A stretch of DNA of 64,000 nt, taken from Membranipora membranacea (taxonomy: Eukaryota; Bryozoa; Gymnolaemata; Cheilostomatida; Membraniporidae). The notes below the pieces were generated by a model. That model saw only the letters and a list, made by a program, of their open reading frames with translations. It ran no database searches and was not told where the DNA came from. The position numbers and the translations under genes are program-made. Every line of letters begins with the position of its first letter. Positions within the stretch are counted from its first letter, which is position 1. Positions 14,701 to 26,000 of this stretch are shown one piece after another. Location of the stretch: the NCBI GenBank assembly GCA_914767715.1, contig OU612065.1, positions 23,560,001 to 23,624,000 on the forward strand. The letters are read 5' to 3'.

Positions 14701-16112
14701 TAGAGCATAGGATGCCTACCTGGGGTGTCGGTGTTCCCTGTGGAGGATCACAGTACAATTTTACCGACCTCCCAACAACAACTGATGAGGATTCAGGTTC
14801 AGCGGCAAACACATCGTCAATCACTGAAATAAGAATGATAAGTTTGTTATATACATGGCAACAATGGTCCACTATTGTACATATGTACATATGATTTTGT
14901 TTTATTAATCAATTTGATGCCCAAATTACATCCTTTGCACTTAGAGCTGTAACTTTCAGATGGACAGTATTTTACTCCATAAAAGTTGGTATGACAAAGA
15001 TTATCCTAGTTTGCTTTTTGTATGTTGATATTGAAATACAAGGACCTCTCACGAAATTGAGTTTTTATTGCCATCTTCAATATTAATATCATTTTACTTG
15101 AACATCGGCAGAACGCCACCTGCCAGCCACAAAACCACAAAACTACAGGAAGCTTTTTTAAGTTTTCATAACTGTTCATGTTATGAGCTGAGTAAGTTTG
15201 GCACACAGTCAGTGTAGGTGGGCTGTGTAATCAATCATAGCATGATTATCAGACACTTTGATGACTAGGGCATTTTAAAATATCTTGCTATGACTTCATG
15301 CTTCGTACAAGCTTTATACTGGTATGTCTGCTGGTGTAAGAGTTATTGAAACATGGAGGTGTTGATAAAAATCTGTAGGCCTAACCATTACCAAATCTTA
15401 CTAAGAGAAACTTATATCACATTTTTAGCACTGATCGGTGATATTATATTTAGTTGACCGATGTATGTGAACAGCATCGCTGCGCTCTATTGTGTGGTTG
15501 ATATAGAAATAGAACCTCTAGGGAAAGATCTATTTAACCTGCTTCCTGACGTTATCTGCCAGATTGTTAACAGTTTTCAGTTAGCCCTATCATGCACATC
15601 ATGTAATCTTTGTTAACCGGGAATTGGATATGCAACCTACCTGGTATATTTACAGATGCATTCTGGCTAAGGACGAATCCAAAACTGTTGCTGACATTGC
15701 AGTAGTATACGCCCACAAATTGCGGAAGGAACTTTAGGATGAATAGATCGCCCTGCTCAGTTTTTGTGATGAGTGATGCTGGGTCACTAGTCTGATCCAA
15801 TATCTTCTGACCATCTTTATACCATGTTGTTTCGCCTGAGTTCGCTGATTTGCAAGACAGGGTGTATGCTGAGTTAACGGCTGCATATCCAGAATTTGGT
15901 TGTGAAGTGATCGTTGGGAGGTTAGCATTCAAACCTAAAATTGATGACAAAATACAATATCATTGGTTGAAAACATAAAACGGAGCGCACTAGCCTTATA
16001 TCTAGGGGCTTTCATCCCATAGACATGTCCAGGAAGAATAAAAGACATATTATACAATATTATACATACCAGTTATCAAACAGAGTACCAGAAGTATTAG
16101 ATCTAATCCCAT
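2092..16112 (-). CDS. robo: Roundabout (Robo) guidance receptor
   Basis: Robo proteins are single-pass receptors for Slit, mediating repulsion of axons and migrating cells. Twenty coding exons join in frame to 1,399 aa: signal peptide (1-15, MGLDLILLVLCLIT), five Ig domains (about 20-487), three FN3 domains (about 490-805), TM (about 819-841) and a long tail. Family evidence is strong: the Ig1/Ig2 linker and Ig2 core read like vertebrate Robo (YCDPPQGTPTP), and FN3-1 holds GLQPGASYLMLVRAHNSHGI, matching a hallmark Robo segment. The tail has PYATT (936-940), the CC1 core, and LPPPPQYPPPY (1009-1019), like CC2. The length is close to insect Robo and shorter than vertebrate Robo. The start is the ATG at 16110-16112, followed by a hydrophobic leader. 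Exon coordinates are in the three block entries. SORL1 lies upstream in the same orientation, about 3.1 kb away. Confidence 0.95.
4885..5030. repeat. Dispersed repeat, copy 1 (empty site)
   Basis: From GAGTACCTAACATG (about 4890) to GCATTAGTATATGACTG (about 5027) this intronic stretch matches 18068-18280, sharing runs such as GAGTACCTAA, ATGGTACT, AGTGAATTA and ATCAGAGATAT. The outer parts look weakly inverted (TATCTCTGATC on the left, ATCAGAGATATAA on the right), so it may be an old MITE. This copy lacks the hairpin present in the other one and keeps a single TGTTACGCC-type target at 4902-4910. Confidence 0.6.
6218..8446 (-). other. robo: Robo FN3 domains 1-3
   Basis: Exons 8283-8446, 7781-8059, 7174-7393, 6598-6707 and 6218-6398 encode about residues 488-805. 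FN3-1 begins after LLPPAPPRPRA and carries the YLMLVRAHNSHGI strand. FN3-2 has ALNITWKLPNQF and YTEYTVTVTPFYHDYSG. FN3-3 has VPGPPQEVSVSEG, VTVSWLPP and TDYEIGVAAITSKGQGP. The order and number (three) match canonical Robo. The FN3-1/FN3-2 linker is unusually rich in N, T and D (SDSDITVDSWTRDNIERNIN). Confidence 0.93.
7087..7106. repeat. 20-bp TAGCCTGTC palindrome
   Basis: TAGCCTGTCTTGACAGGCTA is a perfect inverted repeat around a central TT. It shares the TAGCCTGTC end with the fold-back insertion at 1547-1580 but lacks matching direct repeats at its borders. It is probably a relic or minimal member of the same family, inside a Robo intron. Confidence 0.5.
9184..16112 (-). other. robo: Robo signal peptide and five Ig domains
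   Basis: Exons in order: 16070-16112 (signal peptide), 15641-15934 (complete Ig1), 14720-14823 and 13680-13860 (Ig2), 13149-13349 and the start of 12144-12328 (Ig3), the rest of 12144-12328 plus 11549-11717 (Ig4), 10311-10505 and 9184-9273 (Ig5). The Ig cysteine pairs are visible, including the D-x-G-x-Y-x-C motif: EGSYSC split over exons 5/6, DDGEYRC and DSGEYTC. In Ig2 the equivalent is EAFYVC, without the glycine. Ig1 and Ig2 form the Slit-binding module in known Robos. All splice junctions are GT-AG, and many module boundaries are phase 1, as expected for shuffled extracellular domains. Confidence 0.93.
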
Positions 16113-16144
16113 TATATCCGATGACGGCTTGAATTTGCTAGCAT
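16112..16144 (-). promoter_or_regulatory. Upstream ORF overlapping the Robo start
   Basis: In the Robo 5' leader an ATG at 16142-16144 opens a 10-codon ORF (MLANSSRHRI). Its TAA (16112-16114) shares one base with the Robo initiator, giving a TAATG overlap. This arrangement can lower translation or couple it by re-initiation. The exon containing it begins right after a strong acceptor (CTTTTTCAG, with the exon end at 16152), so the uORF is within the mature leader whether that acceptor is used by a 5'-UTR intron or by trans-splicing. Confidence 0.55.
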
Positions 16145-18067
16145 CTCAACACCTGAAAAAGACAAGCTGTGAATGATAATGGAGTCATTGGTAACTGAGT
16201 CATTGGTGCAACAACAAGGTATTAACTCTCATTGAAGAAAAGGCTTCTCGCTTGATTTTGGGCAGGTTGAGGAAACTGCATGGCTTAAGAACAAATGATT
16301 CAAGGATTATCAGTACATGCCTGAGCCAGAATGAAGAAAAGAAAAGATGGGAGTATCCCTGATTCATCTGCAACAGTCTAGTAATTTATACAACAATTAT
16401 ATAAAACCTTTTGTGACACCAAATTTTATTCTGAATGTATTGTGGCAATTCGTTTGAGACTGCAAGGGATAATGAATAGGGCCTATTAAAATTTGATGGG
16501 ATTTGAACCATGAAAAGGGTATAAGAGGAAATCAGACTCCCAGATGTTTTCAACAATAGTAAGGATCAACTTGTGCGGGAGATATGGTGATTGTGGGATA
16601 GGCCCACCCGAAATTCATCAAATGGACTATGGTAATGCATGGTGGACCTCATCAGATGGAGGATCCGGTGTGGGGGTCTGAACAAGGTTATTACTAGTTC
16701 CAGCAAATCTCAATTTTAACCAACTTTTCCTGCGGCCAAATTGTGTATGGTGTAACAGTGAGTATGACGGGGTGGTTTGTGGTGGGAAAGTATGTACGGA
16801 TTCAGCTTCTAATTGTAACCTAAACATTCCTCCCTGTCGCTAGCAAACAATCAGTTGCTCCCTGATAGCTACCAGTGAGTAATGTTTTGCTTTTTTATAA
16901 TATAGACCCACTCGCCCGACAATATCAACCAACAATTGCTGTCTTCTGATGCTTCATAACAATGGACTGATGAGGGTTTACAAGGACTGTAGGTTGAAGT
17001 TGGTATTGGCGTCCCTTGGTATCAATCAAAGACGAGTCTAGTTCACTGAGACTGATTGATTATACTCTTAACCTACTAACTAAGCTTAGTTTAGTAAAAA
17101 AGAAGCTGAATAAGAAGTTAATCCATCCATGGACTGGAGTCTCCCAGTTTGTACTCCCTAGGCTAGTAAAAGACTTCATTTATTCAAGGCCAAGGTGGAA
17201 TGGATTGTTTATTGGGTAAACCTCACTCCACTCCAAGTCCACTGACTGATTCCAGTGATTGATTTGGACTCACACTCACAGTCTCAGACATGACAGTCAT
17301 CATTCACTCTCAGTAATCAATGGGATGAACTAAACCAGGAGGGAGGTTTAGTTCATTGCACTTGCAGTAGTTAGCCCAATTTATAAGTTTATTGAAACTT
17401 ACTTGCTCTGAACTGTAATTTTATTGATCAGCTGTTATATGTTGAAACTATGACAGGTAACTTATCTCCATTGCAATCACTGATGTTTAGTGACTGTTGT
17501 CCTGCTTGTGATAAGAACGGTCACCAGAAAATTTATCGCATTTTATTGTTTCTTCAAGAGAAAACTGTGTCAAGGCTTAGTGTGTTTATCGGTTGTTACT
17601 CATCAAGAGAAGACGGGCGATCTGTGCTACCTGCCCTTGAGATGAGATGTTTCTGTAAAATCACAATATCAGCTATTTCAGCTGACACAATAATTTCATC
17701 TTAAGTCATAAATTAAGGAAACAACTCCAACTACATTTGCTTTGGGACAAATGACAAGTAGACAACTTCCACAAGCGCTATCTATTGTGCAAGTTCATGG
17801 CTTGTCCCAAATATCCTAGTACAATGTAGATCTTATTACACATTGATAAAATCAGGCAGTCAAGGGAACCTGGTAGGATCTTGACATAGCTCTATCCCAC
17901 CTCTATTGTTTCTTCGGTATATGATGTACAAAGCGCAGTGCATACTGTGTTTGCTTCTATTTGTTGCTCAGTGGAAACTAAACACAAATTAGTAACGTAA
18001 GGAGAAGCTGAACACCGACATCGATACTACATTATTTACATCTTTAGAGTCAAATGAGTGTGACTGT

Positions 18068-18280
18068 GAGTACCTAATATGTTCCCGCTAGCCTTGTTCA
18101 CACCGCCACGGGTTTTGGTTATCCAAAACCTGTGAACAAGGCTATGTTCCCGCCCTAATTGATGAGATTTATTTTGTGTCGTCACACCAAAATCCTTGTG
18201 ATGGTACTTGTACTGAGTGAATTATCTCACTCTCTAGCCATCAGAGATATTTATGCAATAGTTTATCACATGATCAGTGT
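18068..18280. repeat. Dispersed repeat, copy 2 (carries a hairpin insertion)
   Basis: This is homologous to 4885-5030. Alignment breaks at exactly one place: after TGTTCCCGC this copy has an extra 56-bp hairpin followed by a second TGTTCCCGC, whereas copy 1 has a single TGTTACGCC. Beyond the break the two copies align again (CCTAATTGATGAG, ATGGTACTTGTACTGAGTG, CATCAGAGATATTTATGCA). Confidence 0.6.
18080..18153. mobile_element. Fold-back insertion with 9-bp TSD and known empty site
   Basis: The insert at 18089-18144 begins TAGCCTTGTTCACA and ends TGTGAACAAGGCTA; the inner arms GGTTTTGG and CCAAAACC pair around TTAT. It is flanked by perfect 9-bp direct repeats TGTTCCCGC (18080-18088 and 18145-18153). 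The related repeat at 4885-5030 has no insert at this position. It has no coding capacity and would have to be mobilised in trans. Confidence 0.8.
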
Positions 18281-19217
18281 AGAGAAACTGTGGTAGCATT
18301 ATTGAACACCCGCCCATCCTCCATTTGGTGAAAATATTGATTTTATTGCATACAAAGGAAGATGAAAACTATTGGTATAAAAATACATGTACTCATACAT
18401 AGTTTGGAAACTGTCGTAGTCGGAAGGTGATACAAGGCTACACCAGTTCTATCACAACATTCTCTTGCTCAATAAACACAAATTTCTGAACAAAAATTGG
18501 TATATATCTTGCAACTAGCACAGAAAAGACACATGGATAATGCACTGAGCAGGCAGATTGCCTTCAGATCTTGAATAAAATAAAACAAAACTCCATACTA
18601 AGGATAAAAATTTGAACATTTCGCTTCAGTAAAATTGTTTGGAACGCATTATGACCCACTAAGCAAAGAGAAATGTATCCACACACTTTAATACATTATT
18701 ATCTGGAACAATCTGCCAGGCAGAAACATGAAGTATTTAGAAAATAAATCCACGCAATATTAAAGATACGATACGATTTACATGTACATAACCAATATGG
18801 GTAATAATATTGAGCAAAACACGAGTCTCAATGAAATCCTTCACATCAAATAGAGAGAGTCAATTCCTATTCTGACAACATAGATATGATTATCATATCT
18901 ATCCATGACCCTCCAATCTTAAAGCTGGTAACAATGGAGGCTATGTGGAACAATTTAATGGTAGCTCCTTGTTGATAATGCTTTACTCCTGAGGACATGT
19001 TTTGCTATACTTTAGTGAGGTGATAAACCATTTTTTATGATATTCCCGTTAAGTCTCAAATGCCTCAATATTTTGGTGCGTTTGGCATAAAGATCTGTGA
19101 ATGCAAATATACAAGTATGAGCAGTGAGACTTAGCGGGGAAGGTATCCATGACATAGGATAGAAGGAATGCGTGTTTAGATAACTTATGTATTATATTGG
19201 TGTGAGGTTTGCCATGT

Positions 19218-20084
19218 TTATGCAATCACAAGTGGCTCATCATCAGAGAAACCTTGTATCATAGGAGAGTCATCATCATCACCATCTATAAATAAAAACA
19301 TTCGAGTGGTTACAGCCCAATCAGCCGTAGTATCAGTTAATAAAATACTAGGGGCATGACAAAATCTAAATAAATATGACAAGAAATGAAATACCATAGG
19401 AGGAGGGGGGGTAAGGTATTTGCAAGAGGAAAGATTAGCTAGTTATACTAGCTAACATCTAACTCAAGCTCATTACTTTACATAAACAGTCACAATAGCC
19501 AGCTAAATCTGGTGCTAGCTACCAAAAAGTCATCCAGACACTAGCTAGACTCAACTCTAGCTGATATATACTTCTCTAGGGTATGAAACAACAGCTCTAT
19601 TCTGTGTCACATGCACCAAAAGATATGCTCTACGATGTAATACATAATATGAATGTATGTAGGTAGTGTAAACCGGATTGTAAGTTTACAATCAGCTGTG
19701 GAAGTACCAGCTGGTCTCTTTTAGAGAGCCAACTAGACAGCTTCACTGAAGAGACTCACCACCACAAAAGGGAACATTGTCAGTCTGCTAACATTTATAA
19801 TGCTATATAAAGCCTAGGAGCACATAAAAAGTAATGTATTTTTACAATACTAACCATAGACTGTATATTAAGTCTATGATACTAACCTCCACTGAATGTT
19901 GCGTTGTCAGTTCTTGAGTTGTAGCGACTGCTTGTGAACTCCATGAAGCTTCTCTGTAGACGTTTATGTCTGACACACCACACACCGAGCAGCACGGTGA
20001 GAACCATCACAACGACTATAGATACTCCTATACCCACCCACATCGCTAATTTATTGGGTGTCTTGGGGCTTATTTGTTTTCCAG
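19218..20084 (-). other. sorl1: SORL1 transmembrane helix and sorting tail
   Basis: Exons 19887-20084 and 19218-19285. The TM helix (about 2168-2192, [20 protein letters not shown]) is followed by RHKRLQ, as in human KHRRLQ. FTSSRY (2204-2209) sits where human has FANSHY, the retromer/VPS26-binding motif. An acidic cluster (DGDDDDSP) precedes [11 protein letters not shown]; human ends GFSDDVPMVIA, the GGA-adaptor motif. The stop TAA is at 19218-19220. The tail therefore keeps the three sorting elements of mammalian SorLA, with substitutions in the first. Confidence 0.95.
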
Positions 20085-23000
20085 CTGTAACATCAGAGTA
20101 TATTATATTATATTATATCATGACTTGGGTGATAATTGGTTAGCTCAGTCATACATTAATTCTAGGCCTGTCTTTCAGTATCTGTTATGGACAGACATAA
20201 TGTCTAGAGTACAATAGTGTACTAGTGCTATCTTAATCACAGTTGTCAGAGAAATGCATTCACAACACAGCATAGCAACAATTAACTCATGGCCTGTGCA
20301 AAAAAGGTCATTCACAATAATGTTGTGTACAAATCAATGTCAATTATGACCATAATCATATGCTAAAATAATAAATATTATAATATACATTATACATAAT
20401 GTACATATATATATAATATAACATTTATAATATAACATATACTATTATACGATTTAGTATACGATTTAGTACATGTTTATGTTTACGACATACAGTAGTA
20501 AAATATGAATATCTATCATGCGTATATTTACAGTCAGGGGCAGCTCCTTGAGTAGATGTAATCATTGCCGTTCCGAATTTTCCATAGTAGTATCGATTCT
20601 GATATTTCCGTGCATATCTGATTTGTATTGTGTAGTTGGTACTAGTTTTGATATCTGGTATTTGGCAGCTGCCTCGCACCTTCAAGTCCACAGGACCCAC
20701 CTCGGTGAACTTTTTAGCATCTCCCTCTTTGAATTGGATGAATAACATCTAAAATTGTGATATAGAATGTATAAAAACAATAAAACAAAAACATTTTTTT
20801 TCTCAAGTAGCAATATATGTTTATATATATTATACACTTTTTTATTTTTTATTTCACAAGAAAGCCAAATTGCTGTTTTACTCAATTTGATGCTGACATG
20901 GTTATTTGGGAATGATTTGAACGAGATGACTTGAATCTTGTTGACCCATCAATACACTTGCTTCGACCTTTACTTACTGCATTGAAGTCGGCGACAGTCT
21001 CTATTGGTGTGCCCAGAAATTCTGTCATTGTGTACTGTATGTCTGCTGAACCATTGCCCTGTGACAGAGCGAATCCTGGCTCACGATAGGGATCTGTATA
21101 AAGTAAATTCGTATATTTTAACAAATTGTAGTTATCACCATTATACTTAGTAAGCTATCCCGACATGTACCAGGAGCATATGACTCCTGGTCATTTGATC
21201 AATTTTCGACCATTGCAGCAAGGACGGTGTCCTTGATTGCAGCTTTTGAAGATCAAACTCGGGATAAGCTTGCACATATCAACAGTGTTGCAAGAAAACC
21301 AGAGCTAGCTACAATACAATTGTATTTCATATTATTGAGGTGATAATTCAAAATTAATTATATCAACTGGCCATAACATAATATAAAATAATATAAGTCA
21401 TGTTCCCATGCATTGGCAAAGCAAGTATTTGAATACAATAAAAAAATTATTATTTTCCTCCTCATTCGAGACTTGTTCCAACTTTGTTGAGGATCTTGAT
21501 GCAGAATGTACAGCAAAATTATTGTATGTAATAAACAATACAAATCAATCAACCAATCGATCGATCGACAGATCAATCAAGCAATCGAAATAAAAGAAAA
21601 ATGAGTTGACTTACCTGGTGAGAAGGTCGTTTTTGAGCTATTCTTTCCTCCTTCATTACCATTTTTAATAGTCACCTCATACTGTCCACCTCTTTGTAAT
21701 TGAAACACCTCATAGTTATTACCTAAAATCGTCTTCTCCTTTGAATCATTGAAATAGCCTGGTGAGTACTCCCGCAGGTACACAACATAAGTCTACAAAT
21801 AAAAAATGTTCCTATCTACATACAAATTGTCGACATATTTGAGCTTGGTCAATACTTTTAATGAGCAAGACTGAAAAGTGAGCAACTGCATTCAAATTTT
21901 GCAACATGATTATCTTGCAAGCATAAACATTGGGTTTCCCATTGAACAGATCGCATTTGAAATGTCATTCGGTTTTTTGGCGCATCATAATAAGTATTAT
22001 AAAGATTGTTGTTATGACAACTCATTGTGATGCAGCTTTGCAGGGGGGGTCTTTCAATTAAAAACAGCCGAAATCGTAATCTGATCGCTCACTCAATGAG
22101 CGAGTCATACCTGCTAGGGTCTCGCTCAGAAATTGCTCACTCATTGATGGAACTATATACATTCCGAGTGAGCGGTTTGAAAGCGATTGTGTCTAATAGA
22201 AAGACCAAATGCGTGATAATTTAGAGCCATGTGATAGTGATAATTTGACAGTTAGTAAAGCGTCGCTCATCCTCATTGAAAGACTCCCCTGGCTTGATAA
22301 CTCACCACATCGACATTATGGCAAGCGGAGTGCCAACTAATGTTGACGTTAGTGACATCACCGTCCTTTGTCGCCCATAACAAGTTGTCTAGACCCTGTG
22401 ATTGGCTAGAATCTATCTTAACCTGATGAGGTGCTGCATTATCATCTACAAAAAAAACCATGATTGGATTTCATCATGTGAATCACGTATTAAACCAGCT
22501 TGAAAAATCAAAACATAATGATAACTATATAATATGCAATTTTTATAGTATTAGTTATTATATATAATATATTATAGATATATATATCTATAATATATAT
22601 ATATATAATCACTAATACTATAAACATTGTATGGTAATCACAGGGTAAAGATGTCCTCTCATACAATGAAAGAGGATACAAAGTACCTGAATAATCTTAC
22701 GCCTAATTGATCGATGAGATGGTAAGTACTTCTATGCAGTAAAAACATACCTTTCTTTGTTCCGACCTGCTCGATGGTTGAAAGAGGTCCTACAGATGGA
22801 GCAACCATTCTGACAGCCACGAAATAGGCCTGACAGCTGGCCAGGTTTTTAACTTGATACTGGTTGGTGGTTGAGAATAATGAGTACTCATACACGCCTT
22901 CAGCGAGATCGTCCCTCTGTGATCCCACAACCACCTGGTACTTGGTCGCCTGTGAGAAATAAAATAAAATATAAATGACAATTTTTATGTATGGATACTG

Positions 23001-26000
23001 CTCATATTATAAAATTTTACATACATATTCTTGGGAAGGTTTTTAGTTACCAAGAGCAAACGACAATTTATACATTTTATGAAGACTGGGTCAAAACAAA
23101 CCCGTATGGCGTATGTGTTATGACAATACTTTGAAGGGTACATCTTTTATATCACTATTCCCTTTCTGATGGATGAGGCAGTATTACAATATTGTTTCCC
23201 TGGAAAAAAACAATTTTGAAAGAGAATTTAATAATAAGGTGTATGAGTGATACATACGGTTGGATAACTGGTCCAGGATATATCGAATCCTGTGGTAGTT
23301 GTTTTGCTAATTTTAGTTCCCTGTATGGGGGTGGGATTAGAGCCCGAAGTTTCACAGTAAGCCTGCGTTGATGGACTTGCACAGTCCATCTGATGGACTG
23401 ACGATTCTCGCTCAAACTCTGCAGTGAATGTGTATCCAGTACCTGGTGACAGGTTATCAACTACAATGAGAAAACTTATTGTAAAGATCTGGCAGACAGA
23501 GGAGACAATGAAGAAAAAGTTGCAAGTATCTGGATAGGGAGCATATGGCAATACTTGATGATAAATAAATAAATAGATAGTTTAACCATCAGGTTGGCCT
23601 GATCATACCATGAAAATGTTCCCCGGTTGAATAGGGAGACAAAGCATATGACAATACTCGATGATAAATTTAAATGATTTTACCATCTAGTCGGCCTGAT
23701 CAACCAATTATAATGTTTAGTTTACATGTTGGATGGGGCGGGCGGCTAATGTTCTTGATCGATAAGGAAATAATATATTGAACATAGATTTACCTTTCAA
23801 ATAAGTGAATGTTCAATATGAGTGGACGGTTGGAATTGTACTTCATATTTATATATGCTAGACATTCTTAAACTACCTGACTCAAGATATTTTGGTCGGG
23901 ATGATGCAATTTTCCTGACTTAAATATGCTGACATCTGCATATCAGAACGATAGGTCCTCTCATATTGAACGCAATGTTTCATTCTGAGATATAACTCAC
24001 ATGTGTGGTTGAGGGATGTCGATCCATTCAATGGAATTACTGTAGGAACTTCAACACCATCAATATCATGGTATGTAATGTGTACACTATACAAATAGCC
24101 ATCAGCCTCAGTTTTCCCAACACTCACACCGGTGAAGATCTTTGTATCCGATATTTTTTGGCAAGAGATTTGAGGCGTTTGCAAGGAGAAACAGTGAGTT
24201 ATATTTGAGGGAGCACCTTGTCCAGCCCCATTAACTGCCCAAACCTGTTGGAAATTGAACATAACACGTTTATTTTTTGCAATCACAGACATCAGGCAGG
24301 AGCAGATATCGAAAAATCATATGCACAAATTAAGCAAAAATCGTCTTGTTGCTCTTTTTCTATATTCCTGAGTCAAAATAGCAAAACAAGTCTCCCTAAA
24401 TGTATGCTTACATTTCAAGCAAAAACCATATTTATCTTATATAAAGATGTCTGACAAAGAGTATCAATCAATCAGTCAGTCAGTCAGTCAGTCAGTCAGT
24501 CAGTCAGTCAGTCGGTCGGTCGGTCGGTCGGTCGGTCGGTCGGTCAGTCAGTCAGTCAATCAATCGATTGGTTGGTCGGATGGGTGGTTGTTCAATTGGC
24601 CGATTGGTCGATTGATTGATAGATCGATCAATCAATTGACCAATCGGCCAAGCGAACAACCGATCAATCATTCAACCAATCAATCAAACTCTTAATAGTA
24701 CAGACTGACAACTTCAAAGTGTCATATACAACAGCTTACCTTGATGGTCATAGATGAGTACACCGTTCGGATATTCAGTTCTAGATCTACAGGTATGACA
24801 ACCGTGTTACTTCCAGGAGACAGTGCAGGCTCCGCATCTCCTCGAGTCCTTGCCAACCTCTATAACAGGTTAGATATATGTTGATATTTAAAAATGGAAA
24901 ATAGTTGTGAATCAAGGTTTGAATATGCAAGGTGACAAGCATCATAAATGACGAGAACATGACTGTACCCTCGGCAAACATAGCTTAAGTTAGTTTGAGC
25001 CCGCCAATTCTTGCCCCCCCCCCCGCCTGATAAGATAATATCAGTATGGTTCTGACAAAATAAATCTTGAAAAACCGGTAACTTTATTATATCTGACATA
25101 CACTTGTGCCGATGAAGATCTCATAATGGTATTTAGAGATCACTCCGTTAGGATGAAGAGGTGGTCTGAATGAAATACTCCAGTCACCGCTACTTAGGCT
25201 GTCATCAACTAGATGTGCTCTAAGGCTGCCAACTGATCCAGGAGCTAAAAATGATAGGAGGATAGGAATTTTAACTTATCATGTGATACAATCATGAAAA
25301 TATACGAAGGAATTTATTATGCATGTGGTATAAATGTTTGTGGATTGAGGTTTCAGAAGTGATCAACACCCAAACTCCATCTTAGAAAATACCTGAATAT
25401 AGTTTATGTATATAAACAATAATGATGATTAAAATTATGACGTCTATGGTCCTGACTAATAAAGTTTTCTCCTCCTGACAGGAGAGCACGCCTGAAGCTG
25501 ACTCAACATTACTGTGTTATTGTAAAGTGCACTGCTTATCAGCAATCATTATGACAATCAAAAACTGATATCATCATAGACGCCCGACACTCACGCCAAG
25601 GACTCTTTTTGTAAAGGCGTCTTAGAAAATACTCATCCGCCAAATATTATTTCTTTTGACTTGGTATAAACTGGATTTTGTATAGTTAATGTATGTAAAC
25701 ACTTACGAGCTTCTCTTGTTGAGAGATGAATTTCTTGAGAAGGTACACTGAACTTTTCTTTGCCTCCAATTGTGACCAGGGCTCTCACTCTAAATCTATA
25801 GTTTGAGTATGGCTGTAGACCTGTAACTTGTCCCTTTGTGAGTCCTGTCACGGTGGTGGTGCCGTTAATCCAGTTACTTGAGTTGACATGGGCATGGGTA
25901 TCTGTCACATATCTACAGATGAAACAGTGAAAAAGTATTTTACGAGTACAAAAATCATTAGATAAGTTGTTTCAAGTTTCATGACACAATTTGCCAATGG

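Larger units (their letters stand above)
16153..19217. other. Robo-SORL1 intergenic region
   Basis: About 3.1 kb lies between the Robo leader and the SORL1 stop codon, both genes being on the minus strand. It should contain the Robo promoter and the SORL1 3' UTR. Open frames here (for example 17450-17704 plus and 16627-16827 minus) lack splice context or recognisable domains. The only structured item I found is the dispersed repeat with its hairpin insertion at 18068-18280. Confidence 0.6.

Noticed and set aside
24447-24695. 82-aa open frame rich in SQSVSQSV
   Set aside because: Product of the CAGT/CGGT tetranucleotide run in a SORL1 intron.
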